Source: Coffea arabica (taxonomy: Eukaryota > Streptophyta > Magnoliopsida > Gentianales > Rubiaceae). Taken from it: DNA of 64,000 bases. Shown here in pieces: positions 39,701-49,819 of the stretch. The stretch lies in the NCBI RefSeq assembly GCF_036785885.1, contig NC_092316.1:47415001-47479000 (forward strand), given 5' to 3'. The notes beneath the pieces were generated by a model. It saw nothing but the letters and a program-made list of their open reading frames with translations, was not told where the DNA came from and did no database searches. The position numbers were made by a program, and so were the translations under genes. Each line of letters begins with the position of its first letter. The stretch's first letter is position 1.

Positions 39701-42700
39701 CACACGCATATGGGAGGACAACTGGATTCCAGACAGACCATCTGGGAAGCCAACGTCTGCAAAGCCTTAGGGATGTAACCTCCAGTATGTATCAGAATTG
39801 ATGATCAACAACAGATGGAACACAATGCTGATCTTTAGAATCTTTAACTCACAAGACGCTGAGAGGATCCTGAGAATTCCTATAAGCCTAACTGGAAAGG
39901 AGGACAGTTACTACTGGACGCACTCGCAGAATGGACAATATACAGTTCAGTCAGGCTATAAGACATGGATGATGGAAAAGAATCTGGAAAGTACAAGGAG
40001 GAGGGAGGAAACTGGAACAAGCTATGAAGGGACCATATCTAAAATCTGGAAAACACTATGGAAGCAAAAGGTAAGCCAGAAGATGAAAGTTTTCATTTGG
40101 AAGTGCCTGCATGGTGGTCTCCCTGTGAGAGCAGAACTACACAGAAGAACAAGGCAAGGGAACCCTATTTGTATAGGGTGTAGAGACAAGGAGGAAACTC
40201 TTGAACACCTACTGATCCAGTGTACAAAAGCTAAGGAAATTTGGAAGATGGCACCGGTGCAGTGGGATGGAAATATGGAGCTGTTAGATTGCTTCATAAG
40301 ATGGTGGACAGCAATAATGGAAGCTCAACAAGACAGAGGAAGGGAGGATCAGGTGAACCTCACCATTAATATCCTCTGGCAGATATGGAAAGCAAGGAAC
40401 GATAGAGAATTCAACTACAAAGAAAGGGAACCACACAAGATTATTCAAAGAGCCATGAAGGAGTGGACAGAGTTTGATGAGGCAAACAAAGGCAACGTAG
40501 TAAGGAAGAACACTCAGGAAACAGAAATACAGCAACGAACTGAACAAGAGCCTGGGCAAAACGAGAGCCAAACCAGCCTACTGATCAAGATCCATACACA
40601 TCAAGACAAAAGACAAGCAATAGTTGGGATAGGAATCACTGCAACTGACTCCTTGGGACAAATTCAAGCGGGCTGGGCTCTAAGAGAAAGATTATCAACT
40701 GAGCCAATACAAGATCAAGCGGTAGCAGTGAGACTTGCGCTACTAAATGCGATCAGCCAAGGATGGAGCAGTATCAGAGTGGAGCTCGATATCAAGGAGC
40801 TGATGGAGTGTATAAAAGGTTCGAGGCAATGCAACCATATGATGGCTACTCTAATGGAAGATATCCAGTTCATTAGTAATCAGTTTCATAAGTGTTCTTT
40901 CTCTTTTGCTAATACAGGGATAGTAGGCAGTATTAAATTGAGCTTGCATGCTCTAAACATCTGGATAGATGAAGAATGGGTAAATCCCACTCTTAGGTGC
41001 TAGGCACCAAGATTTTTTTGGTAGGACGTTTGTCCTCTTCTATGGACATTTGTCCAAATATTGTACAGTTTAAAGCGTTATATATATGAAAAAACTATCG
41101 TTTCGACAACAAAAAAAAAAGACTAAATAAATGGGTTTGAAAATTTGCATGTGTGAATAGTTGAAATGGTACAATTGATGTTTATGATGTCCTTTTATTG
41201 GATGTAATTTTGATAGTATACTCTATGTTTAAGATGTCAGACGTGTAGGAAATATTATGTGTATTTGAAGTATTATCTATTGGAAATTAAAAGAAGATGA
41301 AAAATTAGATCAAAAGAAATAAGAGACTGCTATGATTTTTTAGTTGTATCAAAACTTAGGTTTTATGATCCGGAAGTGTGAGAAATGATATTTGGGATAT
41401 TAATGTTTTCGAAAATTGAATTGGAGCTAGGTTTAAAAAAAAATTGACCAAAGGAAATAAGATTCTCATGGCAGTTAGTGGTATAATAACTCAGATTATA
41501 GGATCTGAAAATAGGTGTAATGGTATTTTAGATTTGAGATTTGAGGGAAATAAGAGATTTTCATTACTAATTACAAACGCAGTGGGCAGGAACCCATATA
41601 TTGAGATAATCACTACTTTTTGTGATAGTGGATAAGTAAGTTGTGATAGAATGTGAGACAAAAGAAGAAATGGTACTATTAGTGTTTATGACATCCTTTC
41701 TATAGGTTGATCTCTATGAAGCATTATAAGCTACTATTTAAAATGTGGGATTTGTGAGAGATATTATGTCCATCTGAGTTATATAAATATGAAAATGAGA
41801 GATATTGAGGATAATAAAAGTGCGCAGCAGAAGTTTGATGGAATTAAATAAGGAAATCCAATTTGGATATTGTAAGAATAATTCCCAAGATGTATTGCAA
41901 GAACATTGAAAATTTTGTTAACTTATTTTGATGTTTATGTCTTTTAGGTTTCGAGGACGAAACCTTTATAGGGGGAGAAAATGTGATATCTGGTCTAAAA
42001 ATGAATTGCCAAAATAGTGTCAGATTGAGACTCTAGATTCACGTCTAGGTTCTGGTTGACCTACCAAGAGGCTATGAGGACCGATCTGAGACTAGTACCG
42101 TCTTCCACCCCTAAATGGATGGACAGTCGGAAAGGACTATACAGACATTGGAAGACACGCTGAGAGCTAGTGCTCTAGACTTCTTGGATAATTGGGATAG
42201 GTTGGTGAAACTAATGGTATTTTTGTATAACAATAATTATCATAGTGGGATAGGTATGACACCGTTTGAAGCGTTGTATGAGCAAAAATATAGATTTTTC
42301 TTATATTGGGATGAAGTAGGTGAAAAGCTGATCATTGGCCCTGATTTGGTGGAACGAACTTTAGAGAAAATTAAGATTATTCTGGAAAGATTAAAAGTAA
42401 CTTAGGACTGAAACAAGAGTTGGGCAGATTCAAAAAAGGAGACCTTTAGAGTTTCAATTGGGAGAAAAGATATATTTGAAGGTATCCCCTACCAAGGGAG
42501 TGATGAGATTTGGAAGAAGTCGCAAGTTAAGTCCGAAGTATGTAGGGTCTTACGAAATACTAGATAGAGTTGGACCTCTAAAGTATCGATTGGCTCTCCC
42601 GCCTGCTTTGGCAATGATGCATAATGTTTTTTTCATGTCTCCCAACTGAGGAAGTACGTATCTGACCTGAACTGTATTTTGGAGGATCAACCCATTGAGG

Positions 42701-44112
42701 TGAGGAAGAACTTGTCGGTAGAGGAGATTCCTTTGAGAGTCATGGATCGGAAAGATCAAGTTCTAAGGAGAAGGACCATGCCCTACGTGAAGGTGCAATG
42801 GATGAACCATACACCGCAAGAAGCAACGTGGGAGTTAGAAGAAGACATGCTGAATAGATATCCCTATCTTTTTTTATCAAGGTACGTAAGTTTCGAGAAT
42901 GAAACTTTTTGTAAGGGGGGTAGAATGTAAAACCTACGATTTTTGGCTCAATTTTATTTCTGCCAATTAACTAAATGGATATTTACCATGAGTAAAAGTA
43001 AAAAATAATTGTAGGATAGGTTAAAGGATTACTGAGAGATAGAAATGAGATAAGATAGGGTAAAAGTTCATAGCAGTTAAAACTCTTATCTAACCCATCT
43101 ACTAGTGGGTGGTTATTAGGGTTTAGCACACTTATCAAAAAAAAATATCATTCCTCCCTTTCATTATCTGCCTCCCCTTAGAGCGAGAGCCGTCAGAGAG
43201 TAGAGAAAGAGAAGAAGGCATCGCTGTCAATCAGTCAGGTAACTAGGCACCTAAACCTGTAAGTCTCAGTTTCATGTGAAAACTCCTTGTTTAAATTCTA
43301 TTAATTGGATTAATTATTCTAAAGATTTTACGGATTGTATTATGTTACATATATAGAGATATATACTTGTCTACAAGAAATTTAGGAGAATTCATATTTG
43401 GATTAGTAGAAATAGGGTGTTAGATTCTGATCTTTGGATGAATAAATTGCCTAAATCTGCCAGCCGCCGCTGCCCTGTTTTGGCTACTGCAACGCCACAT
43501 GGAAAGTGGCGGCAGAGAAAAGAATTGGCAAAGGTTGGTCTTCAGCCAACCCAAGACAAAAAAAAAAAAGAATGCCAGCATGTGTTGCTGACAATAGGCC
43601 AGCAACGACAGAAAGCCTTGGGGTCACAAATGACCCTAATGAAAGAATTGGCCATCAGTCAACCAAGTCAAGGATGGTTGGTGGATGGGTCCAACCCAAA
43701 GGAAATTAAAAAAAAAAAAAAAAGGGCGGAGAAAGATAGTTGGCCTTTTTGGCCAACCAATGAAAACAAAGGCTCTGGCGACCATGGTCAAAAAGAAAAT
43801 GGTTGGCCTTCTGGCCAACCATGGCTCTAACCTAAAGAGGAAAAAGGGATAATTTAGATGTTAACCAAATACAAGATAAAATAAATAAATGTTTAATAAA
43901 TGAATTTTGAATATAACTAGTCCATTTTTATAAGTTATCATGGGTATTAAAATTCAGGACCCAATTTAAAGTAATTGTTAGAATTGAAGTATTGGTTATG
44001 TAAAACTTATATTTAATTCATTACGTCTAAGATAATTAAAGAAAAATTTAGGATATCTTAATTTAGCCTTATGAGGCTAATGTAAACGAGGTGAGATAAA
44101 TTTATCATAGTC

Positions 44113-44178
<66 letters not shown>

Positions 44179-46348
44179 CTAATAATAATACTAATAATAA
44201 CAACAATGATAATAATCATAGTAGTAAATAATAATGTTGACGATAACACTAATAATAATGATGATAATAATAATAATAATAGTAAATAATAAATAATAGA
44301 CAATAATTGTAAGGATATTGACAATATGGACATGGAGGAAATAAATTGAGGATATGAACGAAGATAAAAATATAAATACGAGTGGGACAAACTAAGACAA
44401 TAATAATTGTAATAAACCAATATATATATAAATGTACATGTGTACGTAAATAATAATAACGCTTATACATGCATAAAAGTAGAAATAAAAGGAAAGGTAA
44501 TAGTAACTATTTAACACATATATATAAGTGGTAATAAAGTAAATTAGCGACGACGAGGACGATAATAATAATAATGAATAATTATAAATTATAAATAGAT
44601 ATAATAAGATAGTAGTCAAGATAATAAGCATGATTATGAATAATTACTTTCTTTTAAATTAGGAAACTTTACTAAAAGGAGAACCTTCCCAATTAAGAAA
44701 TTTTCTAAAAATAGAAATCATCCAATTTAGAAGGATGCTATTAGGGTCCATATAATGGTCTAGAAACGAATCTTCGACTTAGTCAGAGTTTGTGTATTTA
44801 TGCATCTATAGGAAGTAACAACTAATTAGGAAACTCATGTATTTGATAGGTACGGTACAATGACCTAAGATAGTTCCACTCGAGCAGCTAAACAAATGTA
44901 GGTGGTACTTACCCTTCTGAGATTTCAAATATGCAAAATGAAGTTCTTGTTTTCAATCACATTTTGTTGTGTTGACTCGAAAGGTGTTTGATTAAATTTT
45001 TTACTTGTGTATTTATGAAAGTTATATTTTACTATACAAAATGGACCATATGATTTATTTGAAATATTTTGATATGTTCTTATATACAAATGAGCCGGAT
45101 CTTTTATGAAAACAAAGATTTATATATATGATATATGAAATGAATTTTGACAAGTAAAGCTCAGAGCAGTCATGGAATAGACGGTAGGGGCTATAGTCAT
45201 GTCTAATCGCCATGGTAGCCTGGTATAAAGTCCGGCCGATTGGTAAGGCCATGGTAGTCTTGTATAGAGTCCGGCTGATTGACAAAACCATGGTAGTCTG
45301 GTATAAAGTCCGGCTGATTGGCAAGGTCATGGTAGTCTGGTATAAAGTCCGACCGATTGACCCAAGAATGAAATGAGATCAATCGATAGTCATGAAATCT
45401 ATTGGTTGCCCACCTAGAATGGGTCTAATCTCTAGGCTGAGTACTCAGTAGCCGGTCATTGCATGTATTTGTTATGAGCTAAACTGACGGAATGATTTAT
45501 GAACTGATTTGAAATGAGACTTATGAACTGATATGAGTTGATTTACGAATGGTTATGAAGAGATTTGCGACTTGAGACGAAATAATTTATGACTTTACGA
45601 TTTCTCATGTACAACTATCAATAAGATGCTTTTAAATTACGTGTCATTCTTTACTACTGATTGCTTTATAAATAACGTTACTTTCAAAATTACGGATGTG
45701 AATGATATGCAAACGATTTGAGTTGTACTGATATATATATGTATCTATAAAATTAAGAGTGCATGGTCCAATAGAGGGGTAAATATTACCTACTGAGCGA
45801 TGTATCGCTCAACCCACTTCTTATCATTTTTGCAGATTCTGAAGAGTATGAATTGGTTTACGTAGAAGACCCTGATGATGACTTTTATTAGTTTTAGATG
45901 AATAGAAGTTGGCAGGCTGGCTACGTCCAGTTGTTGGTCTTATTTACCTTTGTTTCCATTGTTTCTATTGGAGAATAAATGTACGAACGTCTTGATTATT
46001 CGTAGACTTCCTTATATATGTAATTCGTACCGCACTTTATTTAGTTAAATTATTTAGTACTGTCAAAGTTAATTAGTTAATGTAGCCTTATATTTTTGAG
46101 TTGGACTTGGGAATACGGCGGATATCATGTGACGGGCACGTGCGGGCTTCGGGCGTGACAAAGACACAAAAAAAATGACTAAAAAGAAAACTCGAATGAG
46201 GTTTGAAAAGAGCAAAGGCCAAAGAAAAGTATACCATCATTTGAGCTCTGAAAAGAGCAATTTAAAGTAAAAATTAAATTAGAATGATAAAACAAAGCTT
46301 ACGTTTTTCCCCTCAACAGTTGTCTTTCACGAGTGGCCATTTTCCTCC
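25494..46348 (-). CDS. tentative split gene of unknown family, with Tekay in intron 1
   Basis: Minus-strand exons whose phases join: 46303-46348 (ATG at 46338-46340, MATRERQLLRGK), 32079-32137 (FVQDEDSQILHSKHLLDIM), 30822-30888 (VQEMDYREDSLPLVEVFPKI), 30212-30250 (PANALFGQLYIAQ), 29661-29711 (MKEDRNKEATFLISAFK), 28400-28479 (KSEKVDELLELAGYYQ...) and 25494-25611 (a Glu/Lys-rich coiled coil ending QLKSCA, stop). Donors are good (gtaagc, gtaagt, gtgagt, gtatgt). The phase does not close between the third and fourth of these exons, so a small exon is missing; a 16-base one near 30600 would fit. The acceptors ttaaag and gggaag are weak. The product would be about 170 residues, largely helical and acidic. 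I do not recognise it. It could be a real small gene or a decayed one. Confidence 0.4.
25865..26181. mobile_element. short foldback MULE
   Basis: A 317-bp element with a perfect 9-bp duplication ggagaagaa (25856-25864 and 26182-26190). The TIRs exceed 100 bases: gggttaataccactttgtcc on the left against gggttaattccactttgtcc from the right, continuing through cccacttcagtccctaaact. The arms take up most of the element. It lies in what would be the last intron of the tentative minus-strand gene. Confidence 0.85.
27149..27476. repeat. 164-bp tandem duplication
   Basis: ttacctatgaagtttttaaa starts at 27149 and again at 27313, and the two 164-base units differ at only a few bases. Each ends with a ggggatcaccg(c/t)gc block, GC-rich against its AT-rich surroundings. 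No gene or transposon family was recognised. It is probably a recent local duplication. Confidence 0.85.
29274..29429 (-). other. exon-like open frame, possible alternative last exon
   Basis: After an acceptor-like atcacaattag, a 51-codon frame (starts PGTIVFELLEDGQCGSL, ends FGFGTQVMVFF, stop) reads well as protein. It would join in phase with the preceding 29661-29711 exon, so it may be an alternative 3' end of the tentative minus-strand gene. A second minus-strand frame of about 60 codons overlaps it (KLKDIAVQMPSQTLYKTLEL), so one of the two is chance. No family was recognised. Confidence 0.3.
30297..30557. mobile_element. MITE with gggctctgtttg-type ends
   Basis: About 260 bp of AT-rich DNA with gggctctgtttgaatt at the left and ggatccaaacaga at the right (reverse complement tctgtttggatcc). 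The interior has repeated attttgagatattttt/ttttagagta blocks. This terminus type is common in plant MITEs. No clean target duplication was found, so bounds are approximate. Confidence 0.5.
31443..31637 (-). other. unassigned minus-strand open frame
   Basis: A 64-codon frame without a start, including SNMRTRWLYFEINDKQSFL and THPTIFGDVFWSHLTSDFL. The amino-acid mix looks protein-like, but its phase does not obviously fit the neighbouring exons and no family was recognised. It may be an old transposon or gene fragment. The adjoining stretch 31080-31440 holds long minus-strand frames with no recognisable domain. Confidence 0.25.
32569..35736 (+). repeat. 5' LTR of the Tekay element
   Basis: 3168 bp, starting tgtaaaacccacg and ending gggcgtgaca. 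It contains a GC-richer block at 33100-33500, two ggttggcc...ggccaacc hairpins (33380-33400 and 33454-33473), an (AAT)n run of about 11 units (33756-33790) and three 39-bp tandem units (34822-34936). Frames inside it are low-complexity or chance. From about 34260 to 34694 I see no difference from the 3' LTR. Confidence 0.93.
34822..34936 (+). repeat. 39-bp tandem repeat, three copies, in 5' LTR
   Basis: The unit g(t/c)catggtagcctggtataa continues into agtccggccgattgacaaa. The 3' LTR has four copies of the same unit (45209-45362), so the count changed after insertion or during reverse transcription. Confidence 0.9.
35744..35755 (+). other. primer-binding site (tRNA-iMet)
   Basis: tggtatcagagc, complementary to the 3' end of plant initiator tRNA-Met, lies seven bases after the 5' LTR. 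This is the standard minus-strand priming site of plant Gypsy elements. Confidence 0.92.
35756..36080 (+). repeat. Tekay leader with degenerate ~130-bp repeats
   Basis: The PBS-adjacent motif atcagagcttaggttat recurs with drift at about 35880 (atcaaagtttaggttatg) and 36007 (aacagagtttgaggta), each followed by similar ...aaataagagattttcat text. Further copies lie beyond the LINE at about 41347 (atcaaaacttaggtttta) and 41485. Spacing is about 125-140 bases. No coding potential. Confidence 0.65.
36085..36621 (+). pseudogene. LINE ORF1 (gag-like) C-terminal fragment
   Basis: One frame of 179 codons with an in-frame TAG at 36313-36315 and the terminal TAG at 36619-36621. The start contains YGPWLRA, a motif found after the zinc knuckle of plant L1 ORF1. 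The rest is Glu/Lys-rich and probably unstructured. The N-terminal nucleic-acid-binding part is missing, so it cannot package RNA normally. Confidence 0.7.
36876..41003 (+). pseudogene. LINE ORF2: endonuclease, reverse transcriptase, RNase H
   Basis: A single frame of 1376 codons with no frameshift but four internal stops (37338 TAG, 37452 TGA, 38013 TAG, 39768 TAG). Domains in order: APE-type endonuclease (VWNCQGAG near codon 10, SETK, DFND, SDHSML near 230); RT (NKAPGNDG near 455, LDMSKAYDRVEW, GIRQGDPLSP, FADD near 690); zf-RVT (FIWKCLHGGLP and a Cys/His set, about 1060-1120); and an RVT_3 RNase H-like region (about 1235-1362). Catalytic motifs of all three enzymes are readable. Translation probably began at the Met at 36894, before RVLVWNC. 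The stops make this copy inactive. Plant L1 elements with a C-terminal RNase H match this order. Confidence 0.9.
41121..42080 (+). other. Tekay internal non-coding remnant with a second PPT-like site
   Basis: Continues the degenerate leader repeats. Then at 41947-41983 it reads ttcgaggacgaaacctttat then agggggagaaaatgtg, which looks like the normal sequence just before a Gypsy 3' LTR. The true one is at 42885-42925. After it comes about 95 bases of unclear origin, then integrase. This suggests an internal deletion or template switch during reverse transcription. Confidence 0.55.
42085..42925 (+). pseudogene. Gypsy integrase C-terminal part and chromodomain remnant
   Basis: Pieces in two frames. 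FHP, stop (TAA at 42112), then MDGQSERTIQTLEDTLRA contains the last catalytic Glu of the DDE integrase. Next are YNNNYHSGIGMTPFEALY and, after a frame change, KLSPKYVGSYEILDRVGPLK with RLALPP. Last comes the chromodomain, VKVQWMNHTPQEATWELEED near 42790-42850. In intact elements this reads as one polyprotein. The chromodomain steers integration to marked chromatin in this lineage. Here the core DD residues are absent and stops interrupt it. Confidence 0.88.
42926..46160 (+). repeat. 3' LTR of the Tekay element
   Basis: 3235 bp, 67 bases longer than the 5' copy. Almost all of the difference comes from a longer (AAT)n run (about 21 units, 44113-44177) and a fourth 39-bp unit (45209-45362). Elsewhere differences are scattered and mostly transitions. 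Confidence 0.93.
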
Positions 46349-46439
46349 CTGTTGCATAAGAAATCCAAGAAAGGCAAAAATGGAAAGAAAAATGGAACAA
46401 TAAAACACCAAGTAGGTACAAAAAATAAAGTAAATAAAT

Positions 46440-48300
46440 ATCTACAAGCTTCCACAAATACAAAGTATCAAGTTACCAAGAAATCATTGACAACCTCAAT
46501 TTGAGGATCCATTTCAGAATGGTTTGTATGACTAAGGTTCAGCCAAATATCAAACATCCTCCACAAATTGAACAAAAAATGGCTCAAAAACTTACTATCA
46601 TTGTCGAAATTAATGGACTTGGATGCTCCATACAAACTAATTATCTCCCAAAACAGCAATTGAGCAATATCAGATGCATCTGAAGTCTTTCTACAAGGAA
46701 TGAAGTGCACCATCTTGAAAAACCTATCAACAACAACAAAGACAGAATCTACACCCTTTGGATCCTAACTAAGAACAAAATTCATCGACAAGTCCTCCCA
46801 AATAGCATTAGGAATTGGCAAAAAAGTACATAAACCAGTATCTTGAGATTGCTCTGTTGGAGTCTGATATGTATAGCATTCAGGTACAAAACTGTGTACA
46901 TCCTCTTTCAACGGAGATCAAAACTACCTCTCCTCTAAGCGAGAGATAGATTTATCCCTAAATGACCACTATGACTATCCTATACAAATAACAAATTAAC
47001 TATTTAAATAAAGAAACAGGAAAAATGTATAGATGATTACTTTTAAAGAGATAACTATAATAGTGTGAAATTCATCCTATGTTAATTTAGTCTTACAAAC
47101 CATCCACAATTCTTTGAAGCCATCATCATCCATATAAAGTTCATGCTGAATTTAAATCCAATGACTTCGAGGCTCAAAGTCACAAGTAATGTCACACGGT
47201 GATTCTCCAAAAAAATGTCACATGGTGACTCAAAGTATTAGCCACTTCACTTAACTGCCAAGACTTATATTTTAAATAAAGGAAAACTATTGAAGATATG
47301 CACTCCATCTAACATGCATTTTATGCACTTGCTTTTGACTATCAATGTACTTTAAGGTTTGGTGATCTATATAAAATACAAACTAATATATTTTGGATCA
47401 AATAATGCTCCTAATGCCTTAGAGCATGAAACATAATATATAACTCTTGATTATATGTAGATCAGTTATGGATATTTTTACTTAACTTCCTACTGAAGAG
47501 AACCACCTGGCCTATCTTCTTGAGATAAGACAACTTCAATGCCATTTCCATATGTATCTCACATAGTTAGAGAATACCAAACGATATGTAATGGTCAACC
47601 TTTATTGATCAATCTTTCACGCTTTAGACCCTATTGAAATTTTCCCTTCTTCATGAATACAACACCAATTGAGTCATTATAAATATGAATTTATGAATAA
47701 AGCATTTATAAAAAGTCGCCAAACCATGAAAACTCTGAACCTTTGCAACAGTGTACGGAATAGGCCATTCACGAATAGCCTTCACCTTCTTCTACACGAG
47801 TGCCATTTGCACTAACAATAAAGCCCAAGAAAATCAAACTTGTTGTCAAGAAATTACACTTCTTCAAATTGATATACAATTTATTTGCCTACAAAACTAT
47901 TCATAGTTGGCGTAAAATATTGAAAATGGTCTTACTCATTAGCCTTATAGATCAAAATATGATCAAAATAAACCCCAACAAAATTTACTAATGAATGTCT
48001 TCAAAACCTCATTCATTAACTACACAAAAGTGCAAGGAGCATTACATATTCCAAATGGCATGGCCGACCACTTGTACAAATCATCCTTGATTTTGAATAT
48101 TGGCTTCTAATCATCCCCTAGCTAGAATTGAATTTGATAGTATACACTCTAAAGTCAATTTTGGTAGCCACAAGTTTTAGAGAGACAATCTAGCATTTCC
48201 TCCGATCTAGGAATAGGAACCGATATCTAATTGTAATCTTATTGATAGCTCAACTATCAATACACATCATTCAAGAACTATTCTTCTTTTAAGTGAATAG
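46440..48300 (-). pseudogene. decayed Gypsy polyprotein remnant (Reina/CRM-like)
   Basis: Read on the minus strand, order is RT then integrase. Around 48270-47960: MCIDSGAINKITIRYRFPIP, then DDLYKWSAMPFGICNAPCTF, with stops. Around 47780: VKAIREWPIP...FHGLATFYKCFI. At 46713-46468: [20 protein letters not shown]...IEVVNDFL of the integrase. Many stops and frame changes make it much older than the Tekay copy beside it. No LTRs were found. Confidence 0.75.
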
Positions 48301-48355
48301 AGTTGCCATAGCACAAGAACTATTCTTCTTTTAAGTGAATAGAGTTGCCATAGCA
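48272..48355. repeat. 42-bp tandem duplication
   Basis: caagaactattcttctttta continuing to gccatagca is repeated twice in a row with a 42-base period and essentially no difference. It lies at the edge of the decayed Gypsy RT. Confidence 0.85.
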
Positions 48356-49225
48356 CACAAACTTATGTTGACATGGATAGACCTCTTGTCTAATATATTA
48401 TCAACAATATACTGTTATATCTCGCTCTTCTTGAGATGTATCCTATATGTGATAGATTTGGCAAACTCGTCCTAGGAATAGGGCCAAAAGTGTGTTATAT
48501 GTTACCCACACATGAAAAGTAAACTAGCAGATACCTCATGTAGTATAACATTCTCAAACTCATCAAGTAGCCTAGTAACCTTTGTTAGAATTTCTAACTT
48601 TGCTTTGTCAAACAAGTATAAGAGGATAAAGTATAATTAACTCTTAGTATCAAGGCTACACCTCTCTTTTCCATGAAGCCAAGATAAGACTTCTCAAATT
48701 GATGGATTTTTTAAAGGAAAATATGATTATTATACAACAGTACAACAAAAACTCTTTTTTAGGGTTGAGGGGAAGATGCTGATTCAAAAACTTAATAGAG
48801 GCTTCAGTCGTATTCCACTGAATGAAACAATCCATAAAGTAAATAAATAATTTGGTAAATGTCAATTTCAAACCACATAAATGGCTCCAAATAAGCTCCC
48901 TAAGAGATTCACACCATAAGTTAATTATACCCAAAGAGTAAGACACTTCGCATTCTCGACTTTTGTCGTGGCTTTATTTCGATAGATAATCACTTATAAT
49001 GGTCAACGAGTAGAAGTATCTAAAATCACAAAATATGTACTTTAGACTTGGGCAATTGCATATCTCGTAAATTAGTGATAGCCCAAAGTCAAAGGCAAAA
49101 TAATATGTTTATTTCATTTATTTCTCTCTTCATATTTCTCATTGTCCATGTTCTTATGATTAATTCTTATAAATTTGGATGAAATCAATTACTTGAGCTC
49201 ACTTGTATGGCAAAACAACTAGAAT
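48356..49225. other. unclassified, probably further Gypsy decay
   Basis: AT-rich, no gene recognised. It continues upstream of the RT remnant in the minus-strand sense, so it may hold unrecognisable protease/gag sequence. A minus-strand frame at 48656-48946 has no domain I can name. Confidence 0.35.
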
Positions 49226-49237
49226 AGCAAGATTTAT

Positions 49238-49807
49238 ATAACTTTTCTCTACTTCTCGTTTTGTCCATTTTCTCTCTACTTCTTCTCATCTTCTCAGAAG
49301 GCCTTCCTCTTCGGAAGGGAGACCATGGATTTTGTATTGTTGCATTTTTCAATAAAGTCTCTCCTAAGTTTTCTTAATGAGAAAAATCCTTTGTTTCTCC
49401 TAAGTGTTTCTAGTGAGAATTTTCTGTTTTTATCCTCATTTGTTGTTTGATTCGAACTTACTTCAGATTTGGTTGTCAGATCTGTAATTTTTTGGATCTT
49501 GGATCTATTTCGACAGATCTCATTATCATTTTTGGAGTTTGAAACCATTGATTAATAGATTTGGCGACTATAACATGCATAGAAGGGAGTTGTGGCAATT
49601 TATCTTATTAGAAGACAATTTGAAAATTTCTTGTATTTTTTAAATTTGTTCAAAATCATTCAAATCTACTGTATCTATTGTTAAATTGCACATCTATTAT
49701 TTCAAGTACATGTTTAACCTACCACTGGGATAGAGATGTAAATTTAATCGTATTGGACGATTTCTAGTAATCCTTTAATGAAATTTGCTTTTTATCCAAA
49801 AAAAAAA
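49238..49807 (+). mobile_element. 5'-truncated LINE-like retroelement
   Basis: 570 bp ending tttgctttttatcc and an A run, bounded by a perfect 12-bp duplication agcaagatttat (49226-49237 and 49808-49819). Non-coding 3' sequence of a poly-A retroelement. Its 3' part matches the element at 51168-51595. Confidence 0.75.
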
Positions 49808-49819
49808 AGCAAGATTTAT

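Larger units (their letters stand above)
36081..41120 (+). mobile_element. L1-type LINE nested in Tekay, 5'-truncated
   Basis: About 5.04 kb, ending in an A run at 41111-41120. It is flanked by gactaaagaaa (36070-36080) and gactaaataaa (41121-41131), an 11-bp target duplication with one difference. It carries the end of ORF1 and all of ORF2. ORF1 starts within its C-terminal half, so the copy is 5'-truncated, as is usual for L1 insertions. Its target is the Tekay leader, in the same orientation. Confidence 0.85.
32569..46160 (+). mobile_element. Tekay-type chromovirus (Ty3/Gypsy), internally deleted
   Basis: A 13592-bp LTR retrotransposon with 5-bp target duplication aagac (32564-32568 and 46161-46165). 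LTRs are 32569-35736 and 42926-46160, about 3.2 kb each, TG...CA. A tRNA-iMet primer-binding site tggtatcagagc lies at 35744-35755 and a polypurine tract aagggggg ends at 42920. Apart from a nested LINE, the internal region holds only the integrase C-terminal part and a chromodomain. Gag, protease, RT and RNase H are gone. Long LTRs plus a C-terminal chromodomain fit the Tekay/Del lineage. The element is non-autonomous, a large derivative that would need proteins from a relative. Confidence 0.93.
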
